Assembly (NCBI GenBank): GCA_934216615.1
Contig: CAKQCB010000009.1
Span: forward strand, 1-64,000
DNA length: 64,000 nt
Direction of reading: 5' to 3'
Origin: an uncultured Anaerolineae bacterium
Lineage (GTDB): Bacteria; Chloroflexota; Anaerolineae; Aggregatilineales; Phototrophicaceae
In this document: positions 43,733 to 52,801 of the stretch, piece after piece
Position numbering within the stretch: position 1 is the stretch's first letter
Layout of the letters: the number at the start of each line of letters is the position of its first letter
Made by a program: the position numbers and the translations under genes
Notes under the pieces: generated by a model
What the model saw: the letters and a program-made list of their open reading frames with translations, nothing else
Databases searched by the model: none
Told to the model about the DNA's origin: nothing

Positions 43733-44041
43733 ATGACATACCTTTTATATGCTGTCTTCGCGGTGATTTTATTGCTCAGTTATATGTCTATTCGGCGGCA
43801 GTGGCTGAAGCCTGCGGTGACAGCAACCTTATGCGTCGCTCTCGCTTCGCTCACACTGACGTTGATGGGCCTTTCGCAAGGCAATATGGCGATACAAGCC
43901 ATTATCACAGGTGTGCTCATCGGGATTGTATTCAGCGCGCTCACGTTGGGCACAGCGGTCTACTTTCAAGCGACAGAAGGCCGAAACAAAGATTATCGCG
44001 ACGCACAAGCGCCTGTATCAACCGACCAAGATTTAATTTAA
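43733..44041 (+). CDS. Small membrane protein, unknown function
   Basis: 102 aa from the ATG at 43733; a TTG eight codons earlier is in frame but without support. Three hydrophobic helices (about 2-20, 26-48, 54-78) precede a polar tail rich in Asp and Gln. No motif is recognised. Its last nine bases overlap the end of the convergent NHL/PPC gene. Confidence 0.55.
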   Translation: MTYLLYAVFAVILLLSYMSIRRQWLKPAVTATLCVALASLTLTLMGLSQGNMAIQAIITGVLIGIVFSALTLGTAVYFQATEGRNKDYRDAQAPVSTDQDLI

Positions 44042-46021
44042 GAACGCCACAATCGAATAATGCCCTGTCCCATCATAGCGTGATGCTTCTAATACATAGC
44101 GTCCGTTTGAAGGCAGGGTAAAGCGAAAAATCTGCGAGTTCTGCCCCAGTTCAGGGTCAAGTGCATCGTCCACATAGGCAATAGATGCGCCATTCGGGGC
44201 GATCAGTTCTAAAGCAGGGTCGAGGTTGCCACTTTCAGCAAACATCGTGAACGTGACGGTTTGACCATCTATCCCTTCAAATGCCCACCCCTGTACAGGG
44301 ATCACATCCATCAAATGCCCGTGTAATGTACCACTCGTATTCAGGTCGAAGGTTTGGGTTTCGGTTAAGGCAAGCGTATACGTTCCTTCCCCTTGCACCC
44401 ACTCGACGACAATGGTGTATTCTCCACTTTCAGGCAAAATCACATCCCGAATTTGAGCATCATAGTAACTGTACAAATCTTGCCCGCGATGATCGTCATT
44501 ATAGGCAATCTCGTTTCCAGCGGGTGCAAATAGACGTACCGCGCTGTCCAGTTGATGCGTCTGCGTTGGGTCAATCACATTCAGGCTGATGTGACTTCCA
44601 GCCGTGCCCTCAAATGTCCAACGCTGTTCAAGAAGATTCTCATTCAAACGCCCTTGAACGGGCACTTCAGCAAGCAAGATGCTAGAACCTTGTTGTTCGG
44701 AAGGGGCATTCAAACTCCATGCCGAAATCGTTCCGCTTCGTTCGATGCTTAATAGCGCTCCATCAGTCGCACGGTAGACCAGCCCGCGCGCAGGTGTTTC
44801 TAACGTGAGCCACGGGTTCACGTCGCCATCAGGGTTAAATTGTGTCCATGCTCCATCGGCAGTTGAGATCAAAACAGAATGATCGGGAAACAAAACAATG
44901 TCTTTAACCTCGTCACGGGTGAAAGGCATCCATGCCAGCGTTTCTAAACGCATTTCGCCTTCATCCACAAGTTGCGCAAGCGAGCCATGAACTTGATCAT
45001 CCAATAACGATTCCAGCCACTGCACCACATAAACCTGTCCCGCATAAGCGGTGAGCGTTGGCGGGGCAACATCATTAAAATTGAGGGACAACGTTTCTAT
45101 AGAAGTGGGATTTGTGGGATGAAAACGGCGAACGGCATATAACGCATCTACCACATCCGCAACGTAGATCATCCCATCGGCATCCATGACCATATCAAAC
45201 GGAGCGCCACCCCCGAACGCACCGATATTTTCTAGCCACTGGTTGCCACTTAACACCCGTAAACAGCGACATGCCATGTCACTGATGTAGAGTGTACTGC
45301 GGGCATCGGCGACAATCGCCGTCGGTTGCGCGGGGTTTTCAAACGGGGTTTCACTCACCACCGCGCCTGTAGACGGGTCGAGCAAAATCACACCCCGATC
45401 AATATCCACCGCGGCGATTTGACCTGAAGGCAGTATCGTAATGCCTGTGAGATTTAGATAGGGTTCGGTCATCTCAGCTTCGATATCAGCTAAGGTTGGC
45501 GTGCGCCACAACAGACCATAGTCGCGAACGGGCGGTTCACTTTGGGCGCTCCAAACTAAACTGCCCAACAAAGTCTGCGCCGTATTAAGCGCTAAAGCCG
45601 GTGGGGATACCGCAAAGACGAATATCAATACGCGACGATCTGGAAAACGTCCCGCTGTCGCAAACACGTTGAGGTTGCCAATACGTCCTTCAGCCTGCCA
45701 ACCGGAAAGCCCAAACACGGTCGGCGCAGTGTATTGCCCTGTCGCCATGTTGAGCGAACGTAACAAGGCATCAAATTCTGCGCGTATTTCAGCGTCGGTG
45801 GTTGTATCGGCAAGGATAGAAAGCGTCAGAAACTCATCCCCCGAACGAAACGTCACCTGCCGTTCTTCAGGCTCAACGCTCCAGCCCTGCGGGACGAGCA
45901 ATGCAATATCTTCACTTTCCCAAGTGTAGGGGGTGAATGTCAAAACTGATCCCTGTGCAAAAACAGGGATGCAGAAGAAAACTAGGCAGAAAATAAGCGC
46001 AAACCGTCTGAAACCCCACAT
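44033..46021 (-). CDS. Secreted protein with PsbP-like, NHL-propeller and two PPC-like domains
   Basis: 662 aa. Signal peptide 1-22 (FCIPVFAQG). Residues 25-165 resemble a PsbP/DUF1795 fold (LLVPQGWSVEPE). Residues 170-430 form a propeller with NHL-like blades (DMVMDADGMIYVADVVDAL). Residues 445-550 and 555-660 are two pre-peptidase C-terminal (PPC) like beta domains, each with an acidic turn (YNDDHRGQ; YVDDALDP) and a closing GTYTLAL/GHYSIVAF strand. The protein is extracellular and probably binds ligands. Its start overlaps the Wzz-like gene stop by one base. Confidence 0.75.
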   Translation of the reverse strand: MWGFRRFALIFCLVFFCIPVFAQGSVLTFTPYTWESEDIALLVPQGWSVEPEERQVTFRSGDEFLTLSILADTTTDAEIRAEFDALLRSLNMATGQYTAPTVFGLSGWQAEGRIGNLNVFATAGRFPDRRVLIFVFAVSPPALALNTAQTLLGSLVWSAQSEPPVRDYGLLWRTPTLADIEAEMTEPYLNLTGITILPSGQIAAVDIDRGVILLDPSTGAVVSETPFENPAQPTAIVADARSTLYISDMACRCLRVLSGNQWLENIGAFGGGAPFDMVMDADGMIYVADVVDALYAVRRFHPTNPTSIETLSLNFNDVAPPTLTAYAGQVYVVQWLESLLDDQVHGSLAQLVDEGEMRLETLAWMPFTRDEVKDIVLFPDHSVLISTADGAWTQFNPDGDVNPWLTLETPARGLVYRATDGALLSIERSGTISAWSLNAPSEQQGSSILLAEVPVQGRLNENLLEQRWTFEGTAGSHISLNVIDPTQTHQLDSAVRLFAPAGNEIAYNDDHRGQDLYSYYDAQIRDVILPESGEYTIVVEWVQGEGTYTLALTETQTFDLNTSGTLHGHLMDVIPVQGWAFEGIDGQTVTFTMFAESGNLDPALELIAPNGASIAYVDDALDPELGQNSQIFRFTLPSNGRYVLEASRYDGTGHYSIVAFLN

Positions 46022-46704
46022 TAGCGACTCGGGGGGATCAGCGAAATTACCGGAAGGCCTAATTTTTCGACTTCATCTTTGCGACGAATAAACGGGTCAA
46101 GATAGTGCGCGAGCACCGCTAAGCCCAACCCTGCCGTAAACGCAAGCCCAAAGCGCAGGACGACACCTAAACGGTCTGCGATGGGCGGTGGCGCGGAAGC
46201 AGGCAGTGTTTGATCAAGGATGGTGACGGTCGCCGGAACCCCGCCCAATTGCGCGAAGTAGTCTTGATTGCGCGTTTGTAATACTTGAATCACCGCATTG
46301 ATGGCCGTTGATAATCCTTCTTCTGTGGGGTAAGACAGGTCGATGCGTCCAACACTGCGTTCGTTATCAGCACCAATACCTAATGACGCGACATTCAACT
46401 CAACGCCCAGTTCATCCGCCACGAAGCGCACTTCTTCTTTAAAGCGACTGCCTACAATCCACTCGGTGAAAGCATTGATCGCCAATTCGGACGAAAGCCA
46501 AATATCTTGATAATCTCCATCTTGTCGAGGAATCGCCGACATCGATTGTGCCGCGCTGTAATGAAGACGCGCCGAATAACCACCCGAAACAGCAGGTGAA
46601 CCATTGAGTAAGCTAGGCAAGGTGATGAGCGCGACGATCACCACTGGGATGAGAATTAACCACCACCGACGGAAAAGGATACGTAAAAATTGAATTGGTT
46701 CCAC
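46021..46704 (-). CDS. Wzz-like chain-length determinant (short form)
   Basis: 227 aa. Two helices (about 14-31 and 183-205) bracket an extracellular domain. The Pro-rich LPASAPPPIADR segment before the second helix is the usual Wzz/Wzc signature. No kinase domain is attached. It likely helps set the length of an exported polysaccharide together with the CpsD-like ATPase encoded 9.8 kb upstream. A second, diverged Wzz-like protein is at 56440. Confidence 0.78.
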   Translation of the reverse strand: MEPIQFLRILFRRWWLILIPVVIVALITLPSLLNGSPAVSGGYSARLHYSAAQSMSAIPRQDGDYQDIWLSSELAINAFTEWIVGSRFKEEVRFVADELGVELNVASLGIGADNERSVGRIDLSYPTEEGLSTAINAVIQVLQTRNQDYFAQLGGVPATVTILDQTLPASAPPPIADRLGVVLRFGLAFTAGLGLAVLAHYLDPFIRRKDEVEKLGLPVISLIPPSR

Positions 46705-46741
46705 ATGACCTCACAAAGAAGCATTCTTGTGCTGGTGATAA

Positions 46742-47839
46742 TCACGAATATTGCTTTGTATTCCACGCTTTTTCAACAGTTTTTGTAATCTGTTCGGTGA
46801 AAATCTCATTCGTAAAGCGCTCGGCATTGGTTCGCATGGTGGCGACATCAAACGACATCGTTTCAAATTCTTGAATCGCCTTGACCAGACTTTCCACACG
46901 AAGCTCAGGGAATAAGACACCTGTTTTTCCCGTGATCACGGTGTCTAAAGACCCGCCCCCTTGGTAAGCAATTACGGGACGACCTGCCGCCTGCGACTGG
47001 ACGGGCGTAATGCCAAAATCTTCAAGGCCGGGGAAGATGAACGCCTTCGCCCGCGCCATTAAGTCGGGCAAATCTGCATCGGGAACATAGCCTAAAAATT
47101 CTACTGTCGGCCCTGCCATCGCTTGCAGATGTTCTAAGTCGCGTCCACGTCCGGCTATCTTCAAAGGAAAGCCGAGTTGGTTAGCGGCTTGGATCGCTAA
47201 ATCAATCCGTTTATAAGGGATCAACCGCGAAACAATCAGGTAATAATCTTCAATAACATTGGAAGGCTGAAAACGGTGCGTATCAACAGGTGGGTAAATG
47301 ATCGTAGAGTCGCGTTGATAATACGTTTTGATGCGTTCTTGAATCTCTTTGGAGATGGCAACAAAATGATCTACCCGCTGGGCAGCGCGGTAATCCCAGT
47401 TTCTCAACAGCGCGATCAATGGCTTTAACGCGCCTTTCACCACACTGCCCAACCCTTCACGCGCTAGATAAGCATCTGGCTGCCACACATAGCGTGTTGG
47501 GGCAAGGCAGTAACAGACGTGGGTGGTTTTATCGCCCACATTGAGGCCGTGACAGAACCCGCTCTTATTGCTCAACACCACATCATAATCAGATAAATCT
47601 AAGCCACCCCACGCCAAAGGATAAAACGGCAGATAGGGTTGATGATGGTTATGAATCATCGGCAGACGATCAATCCATAAGGTACGAATATCCCTGTCTC
47701 GATACGTGGAAGGCATCGCGTCAGGGTCGTAAATGCTTGTATAGATGGGGCTGGTCGGGTAAAGCGCATGGAGCACATCCAATACATCTTCCGCCCCCCC
47801 GCGTTGGTTTAACCAGTCATGGACAAGTGCTAATTTCAT
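46742..47839 (-). CDS. GT4 family glycosyltransferase (WbaZ-like)
   Basis: 365 aa. GT-B fold: N-terminal MKLALVHDWLNQRGGAE (donor-side Gly-rich start of the family) and C-terminal VSRLIPYKRIDLAI, LKIAGRGRD, and FIFPGLEDFGITPVQSQAAGRPVIAYQGGG with the EDFGI-type EX7E site. Enzymes of this type add mannose or similar sugars from nucleotide donors during O-antigen or capsule assembly. It overlaps the HAD gene by four bases. Confidence 0.9.
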   Translation of the reverse strand: MKLALVHDWLNQRGGAEDVLDVLHALYPTSPIYTSIYDPDAMPSTYRDRDIRTLWIDRLPMIHNHHQPYLPFYPLAWGGLDLSDYDVVLSNKSGFCHGLNVGDKTTHVCYCLAPTRYVWQPDAYLAREGLGSVVKGALKPLIALLRNWDYRAAQRVDHFVAISKEIQERIKTYYQRDSTIIYPPVDTHRFQPSNVIEDYYLIVSRLIPYKRIDLAIQAANQLGFPLKIAGRGRDLEHLQAMAGPTVEFLGYVPDADLPDLMARAKAFIFPGLEDFGITPVQSQAAGRPVIAYQGGGSLDTVITGKTGVLFPELRVESLVKAIQEFETMSFDVATMRTNAERFTNEIFTEQITKTVEKAWNTKQYS

Positions 47840-48321
47840 TCATCCAGCTTCAGTAAGGCGTCTAAACATTCGGTCATCGAATGAATGATCACATCTGCCA
47901 TTTGTGTATCTTCACGCGAAGACACTTCCATATCTAACCAAACCGTCTTAAAGCCTGCCATTTTTGCGCCTTGAATATCGTTGTAATAAGCGTCCCCCAC
48001 CATGATGCAGGTGGACGGTTCAAGGTCGATTAAATTTAAAAGTTTCTCAAAAAAAACACGGTTGGGTTTGACAGCGCCAAAATCTGCCGAGGTGAGCACC
48101 GCGTCAAAAACGTTGGTCAAACCATAACCTTCTAAAAATTCTCGTACTTGTTCCCCTGTGTAGGGGCTGTTAGACCCAACCACGACTTTCACACGGCCTT
48201 GCAGTTGAGCGAGCAGGTCAGCGACACCGGGCAGTGCTAACATGGTGCCCTCATATTCGCCGATTAACGTATTCCCCATATCAAAAACGATTGCTTTAAC
48301 AGTTTTAAAATTTATGTCCAT
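47836..48321 (-). CDS. HAD-family phosphatase
   Basis: 161 aa. HAD motif I is FDMGNTL with the nucleophile Asp14 (the general-acid Asp position is Gly, as in some family members), motif II VVVGSNSP, motif III Lys in GAVKPNRVFF, and motif IV VGDAYYNDIQGAK. It may dephosphorylate a sugar phosphate, given the surrounding genes. It overlaps rnhB by ten bases and the GT4 gene by four, so the three are tightly coupled. Confidence 0.85.
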   Translation of the reverse strand: MDINFKTVKAIVFDMGNTLIGEYEGTMLALPGVADLLAQLQGRVKVVVGSNSPYTGEQVREFLEGYGLTNVFDAVLTSADFGAVKPNRVFFEKLLNLIDLEPSTCIMVGDAYYNDIQGAKMAGFKTVWLDMEVSSREDTQMADVIIHSMTECLDALLKLDE

Positions 48322-48998
48322 AATTGATTTTGTTGATCCTGAAGCATTGAACGCATCGGATTAAAATTACGGCGATGTGCATCACAAACCCCAAACTGCG
48401 CCAACGCTGTTTGGTGAATGGTTGTACCATACCCTTTATTATGAGAAAAATCATATTCTGGGTACTGAGTTCCTAACTGCACCATATACGCATCTCGCCA
48501 CACTTTGGCGAGGATACTTGCCGCAGCAATGGTTAAAGAGCGCTGGTCACCGCGCACATAAAACGCATGAGGATATTGCAAACCCTTCCAGTCGATTTTG
48601 TCGAGGATTAAAAAATCAACCTGTTGATTTGGAAGCATCTTGCGGGCAGTTTCGAGCGCACGGTGCATAGCAAGGCGCGTTGCAGGTAGAATCCCCATCT
48701 GCTCAATTTCACGGTCGGTGGTGACCCCTACCCCATACGCTAAGGCGGTCGCTTTAATTTGTGCGTCCAAGGCCACGCGCATACGGGGGGTACATTGTTT
48801 ACTGTCAAATACGCCCTTTAACGCTTGGCTAAGGGTGGGGTCATGTAAGGGCAAACACACCGCACCGGCGACCACCGGCCCCGCCCAAGCCCCACGACCA
48901 ACTTCATCCAGCCCAATAACAAACTGATGTCCAGCTTGAAGTAAGCTCGCCTCAATTTCCAGACTGGCTGTTTTTGCCTCGGACTTTGTCATACACAC
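48312..48998 (-). CDS. rnhB: Ribonuclease HII
   Basis: 228 aa. The catalytic motif GLDEVGRG (29-36) has the Asp-Glu pair. The later acids are in DFLILDKIDW and in AKVWRDAYM. RNase HII cuts RNA in RNA-DNA hybrids and removes single ribonucleotides from DNA. It is a housekeeping gene placed inside the polysaccharide cluster. Its 5' end overlaps the end of the upstream GT2 gene by 47 bases (41 if the second ATG is used); no later start keeps the motif complete. Confidence 0.93.
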   Translation of the reverse strand: MCMTKSEAKTASLEIEASLLQAGHQFVIGLDEVGRGAWAGPVVAGAVCLPLHDPTLSQALKGVFDSKQCTPRMRVALDAQIKATALAYGVGVTTDREIEQMGILPATRLAMHRALETARKMLPNQQVDFLILDKIDWKGLQYPHAFYVRGDQRSLTIAAASILAKVWRDAYMVQLGTQYPEYDFSHNKGYGTTIHQTALAQFGVCDAHRRNFNPMRSMLQDQQNQLWT

Positions 48999-49761
48999 CT
49001 TTTATCCAATTGCGGCGTATCTCAAAAATCTCAGTAAGAAGTTTAATCGAATCTCGCACCAAGCGCATACGACTTTCGGCACTAAAATACCATGTAATAG
49101 GTACTTCGCGAATGCTATAACCCCGTTTTGTGGCAATGAATAAAATTTCGATATCAAAGCCGATGCCGCTCATCTTCTGGACAGAGAATAAATCTTCCGC
49201 AGACTTACGGTTAAACATCTTAAACCCACATTGGGTATCTTCAAAACCTCTTAATGCCGTCAATTTGATGATGAGTACATTCACCCGCCCGATAAAATGA
49301 CGATATTCAGGCTCGTTGATGCGCTGTGCGCCTTCCCCTTCGCGAGTCGCAATACTGATATCGTAATTGTCGGAATGAGGGGGTAAAAATTTCGAGACTT
49401 CTTCAATCGGCATAGAAAGGTCGGCATCGCAGATGAACCGATAGTCGCCATGGGCGGCTAACATCCCTGCTTTTACGGCCAGTCCTTTACCGCGTGTTTG
49501 TACTTGTAAATAGCGCACATAAGGATGTTCTTCAGAAAATGCCTTCGCGACTTCAAGCGTGCGGTCAGAACTGCCATTTTCAACGATGATGACTTCATAC
49601 GTATACGACTGCGTTTTGAGAAAAGCATCAATTTTTACCAACGCTGTTGGTAAACGATTTTCTTCATTATGTGCGGGGATAATGATCGACAGAAGCGGTG
49701 CGACTGTCGAAGTTGGCTGATTGGTCAAACAATCTACTCCATTGGCAACAAATGCGCCCAC
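48952..49761 (-). CDS. GT2 glycosyltransferase, dolichyl-phosphate glucosyltransferase-like
   Basis: 269 aa. GT-A fold with LSIIIPAHNEENRL, a VENGSSDRT segment, FICDADLSMPIEE (DAD metal site) and TQCGFKMF. These match polyprenyl-phosphate beta-glucosyl/mannosyltransferases, which charge a lipid carrier for use by GT-C enzymes such as the GT39-like protein at 31188. No C-terminal membrane pair is present. It begins nine bases after the next GT2 gene. Confidence 0.87.
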   Translation of the reverse strand: MGAFVANGVDCLTNQPTSTVAPLLSIIIPAHNEENRLPTALVKIDAFLKTQSYTYEVIIVENGSSDRTLEVAKAFSEEHPYVRYLQVQTRGKGLAVKAGMLAAHGDYRFICDADLSMPIEEVSKFLPPHSDNYDISIATREGEGAQRINEPEYRHFIGRVNVLIIKLTALRGFEDTQCGFKMFNRKSAEDLFSVQKMSGIGFDIEILFIATKRGYSIREVPITWYFSAESRMRLVRDSIKLLTEIFEIRRNWIKGVYDKVRGKNSQSGN

Positions 49762-49770
49762 GACCTATGG

Positions 49771-50730
49771 TTAGTCATTGATGGCAGGGGTCAAAACCTG
49801 CTCCAGTGCATCTAAATTCACACGCCGTGATGCTTGTATTGCCCGTCGTTTACGCCACATTCGAGGGATCCCCAAAAGACCTGCAAGCATTCCTCTTAAG
49901 CGGGCGCGTGCTTCTTTCCCACGCCATGCGCGTATTGCTTCTCGTGCGAGACGCCACTGCGCCTTCAAAACACTGAAGCCATATTTACGCCATAAATCCG
50001 CCGGGTAATTTTTTACTAAGATAAAGATCAAATTACGACCGTCATAATAACTGGCGGTGACACCGCCACCAGTCGCTTTCAAATGATGGTACACGATTGC
50101 CTGCGGAGTGTAAAGACAGCGCCATCCATTCAATTGTGCGCGCCAACCCAGATCAACATCCTCGCCACTGAAGAAAAAATCGTCATCTAAAATGCCGATC
50201 TCGTCCAGCATGGTTTTGCGATACACCGCAGAACCCCCACAGGCACTAAAAACATATTCTTCCTGCTCGTACTGCCCTTCGTCTTTTTGCCACACGCCAC
50301 GGTTGCCCGCGCGCCCATCGGTGGTGAAAAAGTCGCCCGTGGTATGAATATGATCGCGTTGATCAAACAACAGCATCTTACTGGCGACCGAACCAACATC
50401 TGCATGGCGCGCAAAGGCGCTCACGATGGCTTCGGCCCATGCAGGGTCTACTTCGGTATCATTGTTCAATAAACAAACCAGATCACCTTTTGCCAGTTCG
50501 ATCCCCGCATTGCATGCGCCCGTAAACCCGCGATTTTCAGCCAACCCCAACCAATGGACTTCAGGATATTCTGCCTGAGTGATTTCGCTCGATTCGTCGG
50601 TGGATGCATTATCCACCAAAATGATTTCGAGGTTCTGATACGTTTGGCCGCGCAAAGCGTCAAAACAGGTTCGCAAAAAACGCGCGCCATTCCAATTGGG
50701 GATGATGATTGATAACAAAGGGGACGTCAT
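49771..50730 (-). CDS. GT2 glycosyltransferase, rhamnosyltransferase-like
   Basis: 319 aa. GT-A core: LSIIIPNWNGARFL, ILVDNASTDES, LVCLLNNDTEVDP (DTE-type metal site) and FFFSGEDVDLGWRAQ. This layout is that of WbbL-like rhamnosyl- or N-acetylglucosaminyl-transferases. Adjacent rfbD supports rhamnose as a donor sugar, but this is by location only. A basic C-terminal segment (about 270-310) may lie at the membrane. Confidence 0.88.
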   Translation of the reverse strand: MTSPLLSIIIPNWNGARFLRTCFDALRGQTYQNLEIILVDNASTDESSEITQAEYPEVHWLGLAENRGFTGACNAGIELAKGDLVCLLNNDTEVDPAWAEAIVSAFARHADVGSVASKMLLFDQRDHIHTTGDFFTTDGRAGNRGVWQKDEGQYEQEEYVFSACGGSAVYRKTMLDEIGILDDDFFFSGEDVDLGWRAQLNGWRCLYTPQAIVYHHLKATGGGVTASYYDGRNLIFILVKNYPADLWRKYGFSVLKAQWRLAREAIRAWRGKEARARLRGMLAGLLGIPRMWRKRRAIQASRRVNLDALEQVLTPAIND

Positions 50731-50734
50731 CTAC

Positions 50735-51613
50735 TTAACCATGTACTTTTTCATATTCAAGAAACGCATCGACGGCAGCTTGCCATGAGCGTAATTGAAT
50801 CCCACAACTGGCCGCGATGGTATTGTTCAGCGGTGAAAATTCAGGGGGTGTTGACGGACGGCCAAATTCAGCTAACGTGATTTTTTCAATCGGGACATCT
50901 TGAAAACCTGACGCATCCAACAGATAGCGCGCAAATTCCCAGCGCGAGGCATATCCTTGATTGACCAAGTGATAAATCCCCGCACGTTGAAGCTGAACCA
51001 ATTGCGTCAGGGCTTCGGCTAAGTCGGTGGCGTACGTGGGGTTCGCGCTTTCATCGGTCACAACACGTAAGGGTTTACCTGCACGAACCGCGCCTAAAAC
51101 TGACTGAATAAAATTCTTTCCGCCATGCGCAAACAACCATGCGGTACGCACGATCATGTGACGTGGATTCACCGCCATCACCGCCCGTTCGGCCAGCCAC
51201 TTGCTATAGCCGTAGGGGTTGATCGCCTGCGTCACGTCATATTCGTGATATGGGGTTTGTGTCTTGCCGGAAAACACTTCATTACTGCTCATGTGCAAAA
51301 TCCACGCGCCACACTCAAAGGCGACGTTGGCTAGGTTTTGCGCCCCAAAGCTGTTGATGCGAATCGCTTTTTCGGGGTCGCGTGTACATCCATCGACATC
51401 AGTCCATGCCGCCGAATTGATGACAATATCGGGTTTAAAATCGTTAACAACACGGCGAACCGCGTGAAAATCGGTAATATCTAATGGCGTTGTCACGGTT
51501 GTATTGAGCGTATCCTCTGTGCCAGTGGCCAACACGCTCAAGCCTTGCCCATGAAACTTCTGAGCAAGCAAACTGCCTAATCTTCCACTTGCACCTGCCA
51601 CTAGAACACGCAT
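50735..51613 (-). CDS. rfbD: dTDP-4-dehydrorhamnose reductase
   Basis: 292 aa. The N-terminal cofactor motif is GASGRLGS (7-14), and YGYSKWLAE gives the catalytic Tyr-x3-Lys. NPTYATDLAEAL is the usual C-terminal substrate loop. The enzyme makes dTDP-L-rhamnose in the last step of the pathway begun by RfbA and RfbB. Here rfbB is 2 kb upstream and rfbA/rfbC are absent from the window. The GT2 gene follows by four bases. Confidence 0.93.
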   Translation of the reverse strand: MRVLVAGASGRLGSLLAQKFHGQGLSVLATGTEDTLNTTVTTPLDITDFHAVRRVVNDFKPDIVINSAAWTDVDGCTRDPEKAIRINSFGAQNLANVAFECGAWILHMSSNEVFSGKTQTPYHEYDVTQAINPYGYSKWLAERAVMAVNPRHMIVRTAWLFAHGGKNFIQSVLGAVRAGKPLRVVTDESANPTYATDLAEALTQLVQLQRAGIYHLVNQGYASRWEFARYLLDASGFQDVPIEKITLAEFGRPSTPPEFSPLNNTIAASCGIQLRSWQAAVDAFLEYEKVHG

Positions 51614-51635
51614 ATCATCGACATCCTAAAACGCA

Positions 51636-52382
51636 TTAATACTTTGCCATGAGAATTTTTTCGCCATTCAGCACAGGTTCAAAGCCTGCCCACACAGGGC
51701 TGAAAAAACGATTATGTAATTCGACCACATCCGCAACTTGGGTGACCAACTCGATCACTTCACGCCCTTGTTCAGCTTTGCGCCAACCAAAATCTGTGAG
51801 ATTCGCTGACCCTTTAAATGCAAGTAACCCATCAATGACGATGATTTTTTGATGCGGAAAAAACTGCGCGTCTTGTTGAATCACCCTTAAATCCAAGTAA
51901 GGGGATTCATGCTGAAACGTGGTCAATTCGCGAAGCATCGCATCCGTTCGCACGCCAGAGATAATGCCCCGTACAGGAACATGAAAAGCCGCCATCTTCA
52001 CAGCGCCTAAGAGCAGTGCGCTGATGCCGTACGTTGTGAAGTGGATAAACTGCTGAGCCTGTGCGAATGCCGCCAACAACCCCCGCATGGGGGGATATTC
52101 CCCGCGCTGAGTGTGTAAGGCCCCACGCATCTGTTTTGCGATCAATGCCAATTCACGCGAGTGATGAATTAAATCACGATACTGTAACCCATAACCGCGT
52201 GATTGTAAGTAGGCATCCACGTCTTGATAGGTGTCCCGCACATACTCCACTCCACAAGCAGGACATAACAAGCGCCCGCCTGTTGTAGAGACCTGCGTCA
52301 ATAAAGCACAACAGCGCTCACATAAAAAGCGGGCTGGCTCAAAACGCAGTAATGATTCAATATCAAACCCATGTGTTGACAT
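51636..52382 (-). CDS. Zinc-ribbon phospholipase D-like protein (single HKD)
   Basis: 248 aa from the ATG at 52382 (MSTHGFDIE). The frame is open 62 codons further, but that part overlaps the neighbouring gene and is not protein-like. Two Cys pairs near residues 20-43 (CERCCALL, CPACGVEY) form a zinc ribbon. The C-terminal half has one HKD motif: HQKIIVID followed by FKGSANLTD. Single-HKD proteins act as dimers; known members include Nuc-type nucleases and phosphatidyl-transferases. A zinc ribbon favours nucleic-acid contact. Located between rfbD and two unknown genes. Confidence 0.78.
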   Translation of the reverse strand: MSTHGFDIESLLRFEPARFLCERCCALLTQVSTTGGRLLCPACGVEYVRDTYQDVDAYLQSRGYGLQYRDLIHHSRELALIAKQMRGALHTQRGEYPPMRGLLAAFAQAQQFIHFTTYGISALLLGAVKMAAFHVPVRGIISGVRTDAMLRELTTFQHESPYLDLRVIQQDAQFFPHQKIIVIDGLLAFKGSANLTDFGWRKAEQGREVIELVTQVADVVELHNRFFSPVWAGFEPVLNGEKILMAKY

Positions 52383-52428
52383 AGCGCTTAAAGGTGCCCA
52401 TAGTTTAACAAGAACACAAGTGGCACGC

Positions 52429-52797
52429 TCAAGTTTCCTGCTCCCATTGGGCAAAAACGCTGTCGCGTTCCTCTTGCCAAATTTGTTCAGGGGTGCGGTC
52501 GTTCGCTTCAAGGGGTATTCTACGACGGAAATACCCCGCGCTAGGCATTCCGGTTGCCTTTGAAACAATCAGTGCACAAAGCATCCCATATCCTCGTTCG
52601 TAAGCATCCCCACAAACTTCATCCAATAAACGCGCGAAAATGAAAGAATGCGGGTGCAGTGTCACTGTTTGAAGCAAACCACAAAATTCAGAGTAAGTAA
52701 CGACCTTACGATGTTTCGCAAGGTCGATCATCAAAGACAACATTTCTTCTTTTACGTCGGCTTTTTCAACATCAGTTAAACGATATGGACTCATCAC
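52429..52797 (-). CDS. Small cytoplasmic protein, unknown function
   Basis: 122 aa. A helical start is followed by VTYSEFCGLLQ, HPHSFIFARLLDEV and MLCALIVSKATGMPSAGYF, a pattern I recognise only as conserved hypothetical, with no named function. It ends with an acidic helix. It begins four bases after the membrane protein gene at 52802 and is followed by the PLD-like gene after 46 bases, so the two could work together. Confidence 0.65.
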   Translation of the reverse strand: MMSPYRLTDVEKADVKEEMLSLMIDLAKHRKVVTYSEFCGLLQTVTLHPHSFIFARLLDEVCGDAYERGYGMLCALIVSKATGMPSAGYFRRRIPLEANDRTPEQIWQEERDSVFAQWEQET

Positions 52798-52801
52798 AGC
52801 A

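Noticed and set aside
52383..52568. N-terminal 62 residues of a longer PLD-like protein
   Set aside because: This part overlaps the neighbouring same-strand gene, is not protein-like, and an ATG at 52382 begins right at the conserved region.
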